Source: Lachnospiraceae bacterium (GTDB taxonomy: Bacteria; Bacillota; Clostridia; Lachnospirales; Lachnospiraceae). Taken from it: a stretch of 64,000 nt of DNA. The stretch's first letter is position 1, and every line of letters starts with the position of its first letter. The translations under genes were made by a program, and so were the position numbers. Positions 17,303-26,991 of the stretch are shown piece by piece. A model generated the notes under the pieces. It made no database searches, had not been told where the DNA came from, and saw nothing but the letters and a program-made list of their open reading frames with translations. The stretch is taken from the NCBI GenBank assembly GCA_009774625.1, contig VSOB01000002.1, positions 28,147 through 92,146 of the forward strand, in the 5' to 3' direction.

Positions 17303-18921
17303 TCCTGCTTCCCCCTGCTTTCTGTCAAAACCTGCTCTCCTTCTTCCAGCCCCTCTTTGATCTCCACATATCTGCCGTCAGTGAAGCCGGTTTTTACTTC
17401 TTTATGGATCACATTTCCCTCGCTGTCCCGCTGCAGCACATAAAATTTGCCCTCCTCCTGCAGGACAGCCCGCCGGGATACATACAGCACATTCTCTTTT
17501 GCTTCTGTAAGAAAAGTCGCTTCCGCCGTCATACCGCCATACAGACCGGAAACCTCTCCCGCCACTTTGATTTCCACCTCATAGGCAACACTGTCTGTCC
17601 CCACGACGGCCTCCCCGATATCGGAAACGGCTCCTGTAAATGCTTCTTCCGGAAAAGCAGAAAACATCAGAGAAACCGTATCTCCTATGGCAATGGATTC
17701 CCTTTCCTCATCCTCCACGGTTGCATGTACTGTAATCTCATCATACTGCTTCAAAGAGACGAGCCTGCTGCCGCCCTGGACGGTATCTCCCGCCTCAATT
17801 TCAATTTCTGTAATCACACCTGAATATGCGGCGCAAACCACACCATCCGGAATATAATCATCAAATGCCTGCAGTTTCTCACAGGCATCCTCATAATCCT
17901 CTTCTGCTGTCTGTAGTTGGTACCCGATCTGGTCGGTGGCAATGCTGTAAAGCTCCCCGGCCTGTTTCATGGCATACATCCGTTTGTCATAAATGGTTCT
18001 GGCATCCGCCTCACCGTCCCGGTACGCCAGCTCTGCTTCGTGGTATGCTGCCTCCAGCGACAGAATCTTCTCTTTTGTCTCCCTGATCTCTTCTTCCAGA
18101 CGTTGGATCTCATCTTCTTCCTCTTCTGCCGTCCGCCGGGCCTGTTCTCTGACTTCCTCATTTTTCAGACACCAGTAAGTTTCTGTTTCACCTTCCACTG
18201 CAGCAGTGGCTTCCCGCAGGCAGACCACTGCTGTTTCATAATCTTTTTGTACCGTCTCCAGATCAGTCTGAAATCCGGCCAACTCTTCTCTTGCCCTCTC
18301 CAATGCTTCACCGGCCTCTTCTACAGCCTTCTGCAAAGTATACACAGTCTCTTCATACTCAAGCGGCGCCGCACTGCCGTATACCTGATTCTGCTCATAC
18401 GCCTGGGACGCTTCCTGTAAGGCACTGCGCTGCTGAATGGTCAGTTTATCAAGCTGCAGTTTTGCCTCTTCCTGATCCGATACCAGTTCCGTCCTGGTAT
18501 CTTCCACACTTTCCGCTGTCAATTTCAAAAGCGGATCCCCCTGCTCCAGGTACTGCCCCACCTTCCCGTAGATCTCTTCCACTTCCAGAAGGCGTCTGCC
18601 GCTCCCGGTATCCTTACTGTTGCTGCCCGGCATATTCCCGCCTGCAGGTCCTGCAAAAGAAAACCCGGTTTCCACAGTACCGGAGTATGCACTGATGTCC
18701 AGTGCAAACTCCTGCGTAACAGTGCCGACCGCCGCCGTTCCCTCTTTTGTCATACCTACAGTCAGCGTCCCATACTCTACTTCTGTTTCCTGGTATACCA
18801 CTTCTGTCTCCCGCTGAAAAGCTGCCAGAAATATGCCCGTTCCCAAAGCAATCAAAAGCATGGATAAAAATATCGCTGCAGCTATCGCCATCCATTTATG
18901 GTCCCTGCTCCGGAATTTCAT
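17299..18921 (-). CDS. membrane-fusion (HlyD/RND-type) adaptor, third of three
   Basis: 540 residues from the ATG at 18921, which follows GAGGAGGGAG; this start overlaps the preceding gene by 26 bases. One N-terminal membrane anchor is followed by a beta-barrel/lipoyl segment, a long coiled-coil hairpin (about 140-330) and the conserved end MTAEATFLTEAKENVLYVSRRAV plus DGRYVEIKEGLEEGEQVLTES. The N-terminal extracellular stretch contains a short Gly/Ser/Asn patch. It is paralogous to the two genes upstream, especially in the C-terminal barrel. Confidence 0.88.
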   Translation of the reverse strand: MKFRSRDHKWMAIAAAIFLSMLLIALGTGIFLAAFQRETEVVYQETEVEYGTLTVGMTKEGTAAVGTVTQEFALDISAYSGTVETGFSFAGPAGGNMPGSNSKDTGSGRRLLEVEEIYGKVGQYLEQGDPLLKLTAESVEDTRTELVSDQEEAKLQLDKLTIQQRSALQEASQAYEQNQVYGSAAPLEYEETVYTLQKAVEEAGEALERAREELAGFQTDLETVQKDYETAVVCLREATAAVEGETETYWCLKNEEVREQARRTAEEEEDEIQRLEEEIRETKEKILSLEAAYHEAELAYRDGEADARTIYDKRMYAMKQAGELYSIATDQIGYQLQTAEEDYEDACEKLQAFDDYIPDGVVCAAYSGVITEIEIEAGDTVQGGSRLVSLKQYDEITVHATVEDEERESIAIGDTVSLMFSAFPEEAFTGAVSDIGEAVVGTDSVAYEVEIKVAGEVSGLYGGMTAEATFLTEAKENVLYVSRRAVLQEEGKFYVLQRDSEGNVIHKEVKTGFTDGRYVEIKEGLEEGEQVLTESRGKQE

Positions 18922-20581
18922 GTTCTCCCTCCTCTGCCCGGTTTTCTCCGCTGTCCGGCTCTGGTATTCGGGTTTCCACATAAACTGTATCGCCTTCTGA
19001 CAATCCGCTTATGATCTGTATATGCACGCCGTCGGTAAAGCCGGTTTCCACCTCTCTTCGTATCATTTCTCCGTTTTCATCCTGTACCAGTACCCAGGCT
19101 TTGCCGTCCTCTTTCACAATGGCTTTTCTGGACACATAATTCACCTTTTGAACCTGATCTGTAACAAACGTCACATCCCCTGTCATACCGCCGTATAACT
19201 TTTTTGTATCACCCTCTATCCGGACTGTGACCGGATAGCTTACCATAATCGTATTTTCTGAAGGATTTGCACTGGATATTTCCCCGATCCTGCCTGTATA
19301 CACCGTATCCGGATCAGCGGTAAACACAATCGTCACCTCATCCCCTACTGTTACATACGGGATGTCTTCTTCCGAAACATCAATCGAAATCACATAGTCA
19401 TCTTCCTTCACATAGGTAAACAGAACACTTTCCTCCTGCAGAAGATCTCCTGCCTCATAACCGATCCGTGTCACCAGCCCGTCGCTCTGTGCATACACAA
19501 TGCCGTCGTCTCCCACAAAAGCATTCAAATCAGATAAACTTTCCTCCAGCTTTGCCAGTTTTGCTTCCGCCGCTTCCAGATTCTGTTCCAGTTCCTCCAG
19601 CGTATATGCATAAACCTCCTGCGCCATATCACCGTCCAGGACTGCGCTTTCTAAGCTCTGCCTGCTCTCCATCTCACACACTCCGGCCCGCCCCTGCAGT
19701 CTTTCCAGCTCTGCCTGCTTTTCTGCGATTTCTTCCCGCTTTTCCTCCATTTCCTCCCGTTTTTCCAGACGGTTTTCCGTCTCGGTTTCATACTGTTCCT
19801 TTATCCGCAGATAGTCCGTCCGAAGAGGGATATAGGTATACAGATTATCCGGGGCCCACTCCTGACAGCGCCTTTCATATTTCTCATATTCGGCCTTCAG
19901 ATCGGCATAGGCTTCCCAGCCATCCTCCAATTCCGTTTCTATCTGTACGATTTCCTGCTCCAGCACAGCAACAGAATCTGCCAGCAGTGCAAGCTGCACC
20001 TGATACTCTGCCGTATCCACAGCATACCTGGTTTCTGCCCAGGCCGCATCTGACAGACTCTGCTGCCTGGCAGACTCTGCTTCCACCTGCACGATTTCAC
20101 AGGCGTTTCTCAGACTTTTCAGTACAAGTTCTGCATCCGTCCGCTCCATTTCCAGTTTTCTGCGCACCTGACGGATGCTCTTCTCTGTCAGTTTAAGAAC
20201 CGCATCGCCTTCCTGAATCCTCTGCCCCTGTCGGATAAAGATTTCTTCTATTTTCAGTGCACTACTCTCTTCGTCATCATCTCCATCTTCTTCTCCGTCC
20301 CCGCTGTCCTCTTCTTCCCCGTCCTGGTCAATGACCACATCATATTTCTGGTTTACCGTCCGAAGCTCTATGCTGCCGCTTTCTGTCATACTCTGCATCA
20401 GATCGCCGCACTGTACCGTTTCTTCTTTATAGTATGTCGTCCCTTCCTCCGCACTCCCTGCAGTCCCCGCATTTGTCCCGTTCTTTTTATCGGTCCGGAA
20501 AAATACGAGAAAATACACAGCCCCAAGCAATAGGAATATGACAAGTCCGACAGCTCTTTTTTTCCCTCTTCGCCCTTTCAT
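18896..20581 (-). CDS. membrane-fusion adaptor, second of three
   Basis: 561 residues. One N-terminal anchor (VGLVIFLLLGAVYFLVFF) precedes a highly acidic insert (about 87-106, runs of Glu and Asp) that is absent in its paralogues. A long coiled coil follows, then the barrel domain ending in VNYVSRKAIVKEDGKAWVLV and DGVHIQIISGLSEGDTVYV. It overlaps the previous gene by 4 bases and the next by 26. It should form part of the trans-envelope conduit of the MacB-like exporter. Confidence 0.87.
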   Translation of the reverse strand: MKGRRGKKRAVGLVIFLLLGAVYFLVFFRTDKKNGTNAGTAGSAEEGTTYYKEETVQCGDLMQSMTESGSIELRTVNQKYDVVIDQDGEEEDSGDGEEDGDDDEESSALKIEEIFIRQGQRIQEGDAVLKLTEKSIRQVRRKLEMERTDAELVLKSLRNACEIVQVEAESARQQSLSDAAWAETRYAVDTAEYQVQLALLADSVAVLEQEIVQIETELEDGWEAYADLKAEYEKYERRCQEWAPDNLYTYIPLRTDYLRIKEQYETETENRLEKREEMEEKREEIAEKQAELERLQGRAGVCEMESRQSLESAVLDGDMAQEVYAYTLEELEQNLEAAEAKLAKLEESLSDLNAFVGDDGIVYAQSDGLVTRIGYEAGDLLQEESVLFTYVKEDDYVISIDVSEEDIPYVTVGDEVTIVFTADPDTVYTGRIGEISSANPSENTIMVSYPVTVRIEGDTKKLYGGMTGDVTFVTDQVQKVNYVSRKAIVKEDGKAWVLVQDENGEMIRREVETGFTDGVHIQIISGLSEGDTVYVETRIPEPDSGENRAEEGEHEIPEQGP

Positions 20582-22074
20582 TTCTCTGTTCCTCCTGCCT
20601 CAGGTTCCTGTTCACCCCGGATTTTGTCATATTCCTGTCCGGTTATGCCAAAATAAACATACGCCGTATGATTGAGCGGTAAATCACTGCCCTGCTCCGG
20701 CTCTACAAGCGCCTGATAACTGACGGCTGTCCTGCTGTCCGACAGGGAAACCGGGTTCAGTTCTGTCACCACGCCCGTACAGGCAGGATAGCCTTCTGTC
20801 ACAATCGCCGCCGTATCGCCTACCGTTATCCGGGCAATATCCGTCTGGGCCACAGAAACCGTTACCTGAACTGCATCGGTATCACTGCATGCCATCAAAA
20901 CACCATCCTTGGAAAGGCTCCTGTGTTTCGCTGCCTGTATCATCAGAACAGTCCCCGGATTTTCTGCATAAAGATAACCGTCTCCTACCGTTTCCATAAA
21001 CAATGTATAGTTTTCTTCCGCCTCTTCCTTCTCATCTGTCAGCGCTTCCAAAGCCTCCTCCAGACTCTTTTTTTCCGTTTCATAAACAGTCTGCGCCTTT
21101 TCTCCCTGTATCACACACAGATCATAGACTGCCTGCGCCTTCACTTTTGTCTCTTCCAGAGCGATCTGCGACTCCTGCCAGGTGAGCTGACACAGCAGCA
21201 GATTGTCTCTGGCTGCATCGATTCCGGCACTGGCTCTTTTTGTTGCTGCTTCATAGTCTTTCAGCGCCTGATCGTATTCCTCTTTGTTTTCCTGGTACTC
21301 ACTTTTCAAAAGCTGCAGCACTGTGGCCTCTCCGTCATCATCGTCTCCCGGTTTGTCTGCTCCGTCCCCTTTCTGCCTTACTATGTCAAATGTATTGGGA
21401 TCATCGTCCCCGTCATCTTTCAGCTCATAGCCATATGCATCCAGTTTTTCAAAAAACAGGGACATATGTTTCTCATAAGCCGCTTTTTTTTCTTCTATCT
21501 CATATTCTATGTAATAAGCGTCCTCTTCCAGGGCAGCCGTATATTCTTCCACCAGCTCCTGTGCCTCTGTCACTGCCTGCTCTGCCTTCTTCACCTCAAG
21601 CTCCGCTTTTGCAATCGTATCTTCATAGACTGTCTGGGCAAACTCAGAAGCAATCTGGCTTTTCATCCATGTATTCTCTGCATCCAGTCTGTCGTATTCA
21701 CAGTCTATGACCCCCTGCCGATATGCCAGAGAAGCGTCCATACTGGCCCGCTCCAGCTCTCTTGCCGCTTCCCGCAGAGAACTGTCTGTAATCTTCAATA
21801 GTTTCGTTCCGGCCAGAACTTCATCGGAAGCAGATACACAAACCTCTTCCACCACCAGATCGGTTTCCAGAAAATCCAGCTCCAGCCGCATTTCCGACAG
21901 CCCTGCCGAAATCGTACCCGCGGCAGCAACCACTTCTCCTTCCAATATTTCCGGTACAGGCGGCCTCTCCTGAGGCACATGTTCTCCCCTGTTTTGTCCG
22001 GCATACCAAAGTCCTGCTCCTGCTGCTCCAAGCACAAAAACAGAAATACCGATCCAAATGAACTTCTGTTTCAT
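20578..22074 (-). CDS. membrane-fusion adaptor, first of three
   Basis: 498 residues from the ATG at 22074 (GCGGAGG six bases upstream; an earlier in-frame ATG at 22098 has no ribosome site). An N-terminal anchor precedes a lipoyl-like half, a long coiled coil and a barrel segment with ARITVGDTAAIVTEGYPACTGVV. It is the most divergent of the three: it lacks the VSRRAV-type end and finishes in a Glu-rich tail. It is the first gene of the five-gene exporter operon. No clear promoter was seen in the AT-rich 200 bases upstream. Confidence 0.84.
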   Translation of the reverse strand: MKQKFIWIGISVFVLGAAGAGLWYAGQNRGEHVPQERPPVPEILEGEVVAAAGTISAGLSEMRLELDFLETDLVVEEVCVSASDEVLAGTKLLKITDSSLREAARELERASMDASLAYRQGVIDCEYDRLDAENTWMKSQIASEFAQTVYEDTIAKAELEVKKAEQAVTEAQELVEEYTAALEEDAYYIEYEIEEKKAAYEKHMSLFFEKLDAYGYELKDDGDDDPNTFDIVRQKGDGADKPGDDDDGEATVLQLLKSEYQENKEEYDQALKDYEAATKRASAGIDAARDNLLLCQLTWQESQIALEETKVKAQAVYDLCVIQGEKAQTVYETEKKSLEEALEALTDEKEEAEENYTLFMETVGDGYLYAENPGTVLMIQAAKHRSLSKDGVLMACSDTDAVQVTVSVAQTDIARITVGDTAAIVTEGYPACTGVVTELNPVSLSDSRTAVSYQALVEPEQGSDLPLNHTAYVYFGITGQEYDKIRGEQEPEAGGTEK

Positions 22075-22257
22075 GGAAACCTCCGCTGTTTTCCCCATTT
22101 CGTTTTTTTCTTTCTGCTTTATTGTAAAAAGAAATTGTTTCCATTTTGTGTTGCAATTGTGAAAAAAGTATGTTCCCTTCTATATAAGGGATAAGCGCTG
22201 TTTATAATGAAATCTCTTAAGAATGAAAAGAAATGATAAGACAGGAGCGTAAGATAT

Positions 22258-22289
22258 AAAAACTGCCTGTGCAGATGCAGCACAGGCAG
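22258..22289 (-). terminator. terminator of the spermidine-synthase-like gene
   Basis: CTGCCTGTGC (22289-22280 on minus) pairs perfectly with GCACAGGCAG (22272-22263), followed by TTTTTATATC. The stem begins at the base after the stop codon. Confidence 0.88.
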
Positions 22290-23891
22290 CTATCCAAGCT
22301 GTTCCAGCAGGCCCCGGATCCCCTGCTCTTCGTACAGTTCTTTGTAATATTCCACTTCGTCCCCGATCAGATCGTCGATCACCCGCATACCCAAAAGCTC
22401 CACCGGCGCTTTGTCATCGTTCATCCGGTAACTGCCTGCCTCATACGGGGTCAGGCCTTCCCCGACCCGCTCCATCATGGCCATCAGTTCACTGTCCACA
22501 GCCTCCCGTCCTGCCTCCAGCCGCTGCAGCATATCCGGAGAATTGGATGCAAACAGCTCCCGGTTGGTGGAATAAGTCACATCCACCGTATACACATGAG
22601 AAAAAACGCTGCAGATCGTATCTGCCAGATACTGATTGATGTTGCCTTCTTCCTCGCCCCTCATGTTCATATTAACCACCATAACGCCGTCCTCTTTTAA
22701 ATGCTCCCGTACCAGTGTAAAAAATTCCACCGAGGACATCTGAAAGGGAATGGTAATATCCTGATAGGCGTCCACCATGATCACATCATACTGCCGGTCC
22801 ACCGCGTTCAGGAAAGCCCTTCCGTCATAAGTGGTCACCGTCACATCTTCCGGCAGACGGAAATACCGCTCTGCCAGCGCAGTGATCTTTTCATCGATTT
22901 CCACGCCCTCTATCTGCATATCATCAAAATACCGTCGGCACTGTGTGGCAAAGGTGCCCGTGCCCATCCCCAGTATCAGCACATCCATCCGCTCCTTTTC
23001 CGCAGCGCCTGCCATCAGCGGAGCCGCCAGGGCATAGTCATAGTACATACCCGTCAGGCTGTCATCCTTTCTCATGATAGACTGTACGCCGAACAGCACA
23101 TTGGTGGACAGAATCACACTCTTTTCATCCTCTTTTACCTGCAGATAATTGTATACGGATTCGCCCTCATAAACCAGATCCTGTTCCCAGAAAGCAAAGC
23201 TGCCTGAGGAACCAAAGATACAGCACAGAATAAAAATCAGAACCCCCGCGCCGGCCCGGATGCTTTTGCGTCCTGTGCCTACAAAATAAACCAGCGCCAA
23301 TGCCAATAATATCCCTGCAAAGATCAAAAAGGTAATGCTGGTCCCCACCGCCGGGATGGTCACAAAGGTGGGCAGAAACGTACCCAGTATGCTTCCGATG
23401 GTATTGAATGCACCCAGATTGCCTACCGTCCTGCCGTTATCCGCCAGGGAATCCACCGTATACTTGGCAAGACTGGGCGTTACTGTTCCCAGAAGAAACA
23501 GCGGATAAACGAAAATAATCATACAGGCCGCAAACGCCGCACACACCAGAAAATGGCTGCTGATCGAAAAGATGAGCAGCGCAGAAACAGCCAGGATGAT
23601 ATATTTCCCCACCACAGGAATCAGTCCGATCCATATGGCAGCGATCACGATACGCCCATAGAGCCTGTCCGGATTCGGGTCCCGGTCCGCAGACCGTCCT
23701 CCGTAAATATTTCCCAGTGCCATAGCGATCATAATCGTCCCGATGATTATAGTCCATACGATCTGGGAAGAGCTGAAATAAGGCGCCAGCAGTCTGCTGG
23801 CGCCCAGCTCTACCGCCATAACTGACATACCTGCAAAAAATTCCGTCAGATACAGATAATATTTATTGGATAAAATCGTTTTTTCTCTCAT
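22290..23891 (-). CDS. membrane-domain/spermidine-synthase fusion protein
   Basis: 533 residues from the ATG at 23891, chosen because AGGAG precedes it and it follows the alkD stop by 4 bases. The N-terminal half (about 10-230) has about seven membrane helices of the fused-MFS type (GIVWTII, FLLGTVTPSLAKY, NTIGSILGTFLP). The C-terminal half is a SpeE-like Rossmann methyltransferase-fold domain with VLILGMGTGTFATQCRRYF, GVEIDEKI and VIMVDAYQDITIPFQM. Classical SpeE keeps an Asp for the amine; whether this one makes a polyamine is uncertain. The product may be a membrane-bound aminopropyltransferase. Confidence 0.82.
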   Translation of the reverse strand: MREKTILSNKYYLYLTEFFAGMSVMAVELGASRLLAPYFSSSQIVWTIIIGTIMIAMALGNIYGGRSADRDPNPDRLYGRIVIAAIWIGLIPVVGKYIILAVSALLIFSISSHFLVCAAFAACMIIFVYPLFLLGTVTPSLAKYTVDSLADNGRTVGNLGAFNTIGSILGTFLPTFVTIPAVGTSITFLIFAGILLALALVYFVGTGRKSIRAGAGVLIFILCCIFGSSGSFAFWEQDLVYEGESVYNYLQVKEDEKSVILSTNVLFGVQSIMRKDDSLTGMYYDYALAAPLMAGAAEKERMDVLILGMGTGTFATQCRRYFDDMQIEGVEIDEKITALAERYFRLPEDVTVTTYDGRAFLNAVDRQYDVIMVDAYQDITIPFQMSSVEFFTLVREHLKEDGVMVVNMNMRGEEEGNINQYLADTICSVFSHVYTVDVTYSTNRELFASNSPDMLQRLEAGREAVDSELMAMMERVGEGLTPYEAGSYRMNDDKAPVELLGMRVIDDLIGDEVEYYKELYEEQGIRGLLEQLG

Positions 23892-23895
23892 ATCC

Positions 23896-24615
23896 CTATT
23901 TCTCCTCATCATTCTGTCTCTGTCTTTTCATGCGCAGCGTCCGCAGATAAGATTTGGTCTCCCGGTCAATCCGGTTGCTTTCCACAGCCTTTTGTATCGT
24001 CTTGTTATGCACCCAGGGCGAAAGACGCCGGTCCACAAGATAAGGAAGAACCGCATCATACTGCCTGGCCAGTGCCGTGGCAAAATACCAGGCAATCATC
24101 ATATTCACATAGTACTCCTCTGACCGCACCTCTGCCACCATCTCCGGAAAGATCGGTTCAAACTTCTCATCCAGGTAAAACCGCATCAGCAGCCCGATGC
24201 CGAAACGGATGGTATAGGTATGCTCTGAAGAAATCCATTCCCGTATCCGTTCTGTCAGCCTGTCCGTATGTTTTCCCAGCACCTTTGGCGCCATCATATC
24301 GCAGGTGGCCCAATTGTCCACATAAGGCAGAAAAGCCTCAAGATGGGCCACACACGTATCATAGTCTTTGATTGTCTCAATCAGAAAACCATGCAGATTA
24401 TTTTCTTCATAACAGCTATGAGGCAGAGCTTTTAAAAACTCTGCCACATCTTCTGTCTTTCCAAATTCTTTTGCAAATTTCCTGAGCGCCGGCGTCCGCA
24501 CGCCGATCACGGTTTGCGGATCCACATTCGGTATCAGTTTGCTCTGAAATGCCTGATACTCCGGATCCTGCAGCGCATACAGCGCTTCTCTCACTTTTAC
24601 TTCTACAGGTGACAT
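23896..24615 (-). CDS. DNA alkylation repair protein (AlkD-like HEAT repeat)
   Basis: 239 residues made of helical repeats. The family pattern is visible: IGVRTPALRKFAKEF, LPHSCYEENNLHGFLIE, FLPYVDNWATCDMMAPKVL and TIRFGIGLLMRFYLDE, then MIAWYFATALARQYD. These glycosylases remove bulky alkyl adducts without base flipping. The key Trp and Asp of the central repeats (DNWATCD) are kept. It precedes the SpeE-like gene by 4 bases and follows cysK by 48 bases. Confidence 0.9.
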   Translation of the reverse strand: MSPVEVKVREALYALQDPEYQAFQSKLIPNVDPQTVIGVRTPALRKFAKEFGKTEDVAEFLKALPHSCYEENNLHGFLIETIKDYDTCVAHLEAFLPYVDNWATCDMMAPKVLGKHTDRLTERIREWISSEHTYTIRFGIGLLMRFYLDEKFEPIFPEMVAEVRSEEYYVNMMIAWYFATALARQYDAVLPYLVDRRLSPWVHNKTIQKAVESNRIDRETKSYLRTLRMKRQRQNDEEK

Positions 24616-24663
24616 ATGTTATGATTCCTTTTCTTTTGTTTGTTCCATCATACAACATCCCCT

Positions 24664-25596
24664 TTATTCTGTAAACAGCGGTGTGGAATAATATCTGTCT
24701 CCATTGTCCGGCAAAAGCGCCACGATTGTCTTTCCCTTATATTCCGGCCTGCGGGCGAGCTGAATCGCTCCTGACAGCGCCGCGCCGGAAGAAATCCCGG
24801 CCAGTACGCCCTCCTTTTTGGCCAGCAGTCTGCCTGCCGCAAAGGCATCCTCATTTTCGATCTTTAAGATCTCATCGTAAATACCGGTATTTAATACTTC
24901 CGGTACAAATCCGGCGCCGATTCCCTGTATCTTATGCGAGCCGCCTCTGCCTTCGGATAAAACCGGTGAGCCGGCCGGTTCAATAGCCACAATTTTCACC
25001 TGCGGCTTCTTTTCCTTCAAATACTCTCCCACACCGGTCAGTGTACCGCCCGTTCCCACGCCGGCAACAAAGACATCCACATTGCCGTCCGTATCTTCCC
25101 AGATCTCCGGCCCGGTGGTCGCTTTATGAACCGCCGGATTGGCCGGATTCACAAACTGTCCCGGAATAAAAGCGCCCGGAATCTCATCGGCCAGTTCCTG
25201 CGCCCTGGCAATGGCGCCGCTCATTCCCTTTCCGCCTTCTGTCAACACCAGCTCCGCTCCGTATGCCTTCAGAATATTTCTCCGTTCCACACTCATAGTT
25301 TCCGGCATAGTCAGGATGATCCGATACCCCTTTGCAGCAGCGATGGAAGCCAGGCCGATTCCCGTATTACCGGATGTGGGTTCAATGATCACAGATTCTT
25401 CTCCCAAAATTCCCCTGCTCTCGGCATCTTCAATCATCGCCTTTGCGATTCTGTCCTTTACACTGCCCGCCGGATTAAAATACTCCAGCTTCAACAAAAC
25501 AGTCGCTTCCAGCCCCAGCTCTTTCTCCACATTCACCGCCTCCATCAACGGCGTATGTCCGATCATCCCCAGCGTTCCCTGATAAATCATTCCCAT
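24664..25596 (-). CDS. cysK: cysteine synthase A (O-acetylserine sulfhydrylase)
   Basis: 310 residues. PLP-binding Lys at about 47 in [10 protein letters not shown], the Asn loop in [11 protein letters not shown], the phosphate loop [12 protein letters not shown] and the closing [13 protein letters not shown] are all standard for CysK, which makes cysteine from O-acetylserine and sulfide. A TTGGAGGA ribosome site lies 8 bases before the ATG, behind a near-consensus promoter. It is the first gene of a likely cysK-alkD-speE-like transcript. Confidence 0.96.
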   Translation of the reverse strand: MGMIYQGTLGMIGHTPLMEAVNVEKELGLEATVLLKLEYFNPAGSVKDRIAKAMIEDAESRGILGEESVIIEPTSGNTGIGLASIAAAKGYRIILTMPETMSVERRNILKAYGAELVLTEGGKGMSGAIARAQELADEIPGAFIPGQFVNPANPAVHKATTGPEIWEDTDGNVDVFVAGVGTGGTLTGVGEYLKEKKPQVKIVAIEPAGSPVLSEGRGGSHKIQGIGAGFVPEVLNTGIYDEILKIENEDAFAAGRLLAKKEGVLAGISSGAALSGAIQLARRPEYKGKTIVALLPDNGDRYYSTPLFTE

Positions 25597-25620
25597 CTTC
25601 TATTCCTCCAATTCCTATAA

Positions 25621-25673
25621 ATTCAGTATGAATAATATGGTACTATTATGACACCGTAGGAAGTGGATGTCAA
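25621..25673 (-). promoter_or_regulatory. cysK promoter with a small palindrome in the leader
   Basis: On minus: TTGACA (25673-25668), 17 bases, CATAAT (25650-25645). Downstream of the expected start lies the perfect palindrome ATTCA-GTA-TGAAT (25621-25633), between promoter and ribosome site. It could be an operator; it does not match a known sulfur-regulon box. Confidence 0.6.
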
Positions 25674-25789
25674 GTAAATTCAAATCCATTTTTTACATTC
25701 GGATTGCATTTACCTTTGCGCCACCCATTCTTTTTTGATCCAATACGTTCCATTAACCCGTTTTTACGTAAACCAGAACAATAAATTTA

Positions 25790-26665
25790 CTATTTGCTTA
25801 CCAGCCTCAGCAATGTATCCCCAATATCCCCGTCAATGCAGATGGATTTAGCTTCAATCTCCTTCGGACATCCGGCCTCCCCATAGTTGATGCAGGCATA
25901 CACAGCCTTTGGATTTTCCGCGGTCATCTGCCAAAACGGATATTTGATAATCCCCGGTGTATTTCCTCCCACCCCAAGCTCCAAAAACAGAATGCGCAGC
26001 TCTTTGTGCCGACGGATAAAGTCCTCATATCTTTCAGCCGCTGCATACCAGCCTTCATCCTGCACAAAAGAAGCATCCTGTCGCAGATTCATTGTCATAG
26101 GCGCACCACAGACTGGGCATACCGGTATCAGCTCCGCCGGGATCTTCATGTCCCTCTGCTTCGCAAGCATCTGCCGGACAGCTTCTTCATTATCATAGGT
26201 TTTCTGATGGCATGCCTCAGAACATTGCCATAACCCATAGGCCCCCTGCGTATAAAACAGCCGCTTTTTATCAAATCCAGCCTTCTGGAACTGATGGTCC
26301 GCATTCGTTGTCAGGACAAAACAATCCTTATTCCCAACCGTCTCATATAATGCCGGACAGACCGGCTTTGGGGCATCCGCATACCGGTTATAATAAATAT
26401 GTCTGCTCCACCATGCCCAATATTCTTCCAAACCGGAGTATGGATAAAACCCGCCGGAATACATATCCCGGATATGATATTTTTGTATAAAATCCCCAAA
26501 ATATCTCTCAAAACGCTCCCCGGAATAAGTAAACCCGGCTGAAGTCGATAAACCGGCTCCTGCACCGATCACAACCGCCTCCGCTCCGTCAATGGCTTCT
26601 TTCAGCCGGCTGATAGGATCCGAGTAATCCGCTGTAGATTTCTTTGTCCAAATCTTTGAAAACAT
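25790..26665 (-). CDS. class-M-like sirtuin (SirTM, probable protein ADP-ribosyltransferase)
   Basis: 291 residues with a Sir2 fold: GAGAGLSTSAGFTYSG, TTNADHQFQKAGF and FLELGVGGNTPGI form the NAD site. Four zinc-type cysteines are present (CSEACH and CPVCGAP). At the place of the usual catalytic His-Gly the text reads YTQGAYG, a Gln replacement known for class-M sirtuins, which ADP-ribosylate a GcvH-like lipoyl carrier rather than deacetylate. The start at 26665 has GGTGG upstream and overlaps the macrodomain pseudogene, the usual partner that reverses the modification. No GcvH-L or LplA2 gene is nearby. Confidence 0.87.
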   Translation of the reverse strand: MFSKIWTKKSTADYSDPISRLKEAIDGAEAVVIGAGAGLSTSAGFTYSGERFERYFGDFIQKYHIRDMYSGGFYPYSGLEEYWAWWSRHIYYNRYADAPKPVCPALYETVGNKDCFVLTTNADHQFQKAGFDKKRLFYTQGAYGLWQCSEACHQKTYDNEEAVRQMLAKQRDMKIPAELIPVCPVCGAPMTMNLRQDASFVQDEGWYAAAERYEDFIRRHKELRILFLELGVGGNTPGIIKYPFWQMTAENPKAVYACINYGEAGCPKEIEAKSICIDGDIGDTLLRLVSK

Positions 26666-26991
26666 TAAAAACCACCTTCTTTACACTTGTCTCCTGCCGC
26701 ATAAATCCCTTAACCATACTTACTGCAATCTGCGCCGCCTTATCATTCGGAAAATGAAACTCCCCTGTCGAGATACAGCAAAATGCCACGCTTTCCAAAT
26801 GATTTTCTGCCGCCAGCTCCAGACAGGAACGATAACACCCTGCCAATCTTTCTGGGAGGCCGGATATTCATCAAGCCCCTGAGCAGCCGCTTTTGTTCCT
26901 CTTCCCCCGACGGAATCTTCATATCCTGATACTCCGCATTCTCCTGTAAAAGTTCCCTGATCAAAAACTTTTTTCGTTCACCCTGATCCAT
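26589..26991 (-). pseudogene. macrodomain ADP-ribosylhydrolase with internal deletion and frame change
   Basis: The first frame (from ATG 26991, GGGAGG upstream) gives MDQGERKKFLIRELLQ, then EEQKRLLRGLMNIRPPRKIG, the N-terminus of the zinc-macrodomain family linked to SirTM. It then runs out of frame into unrelated text. The family C-terminus continues in another frame from about 26846: AGCYRSCLELAAENHLESVA, FCCISTGEFHFPNDKAA, VFNVFKDLDKEIYSGLLG. The middle, which carries the ADP-ribose loops and the VNAAN segment, is missing. So the gene cannot make an active hydrolase. By family length roughly 100 codons were lost. Confidence 0.85.
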
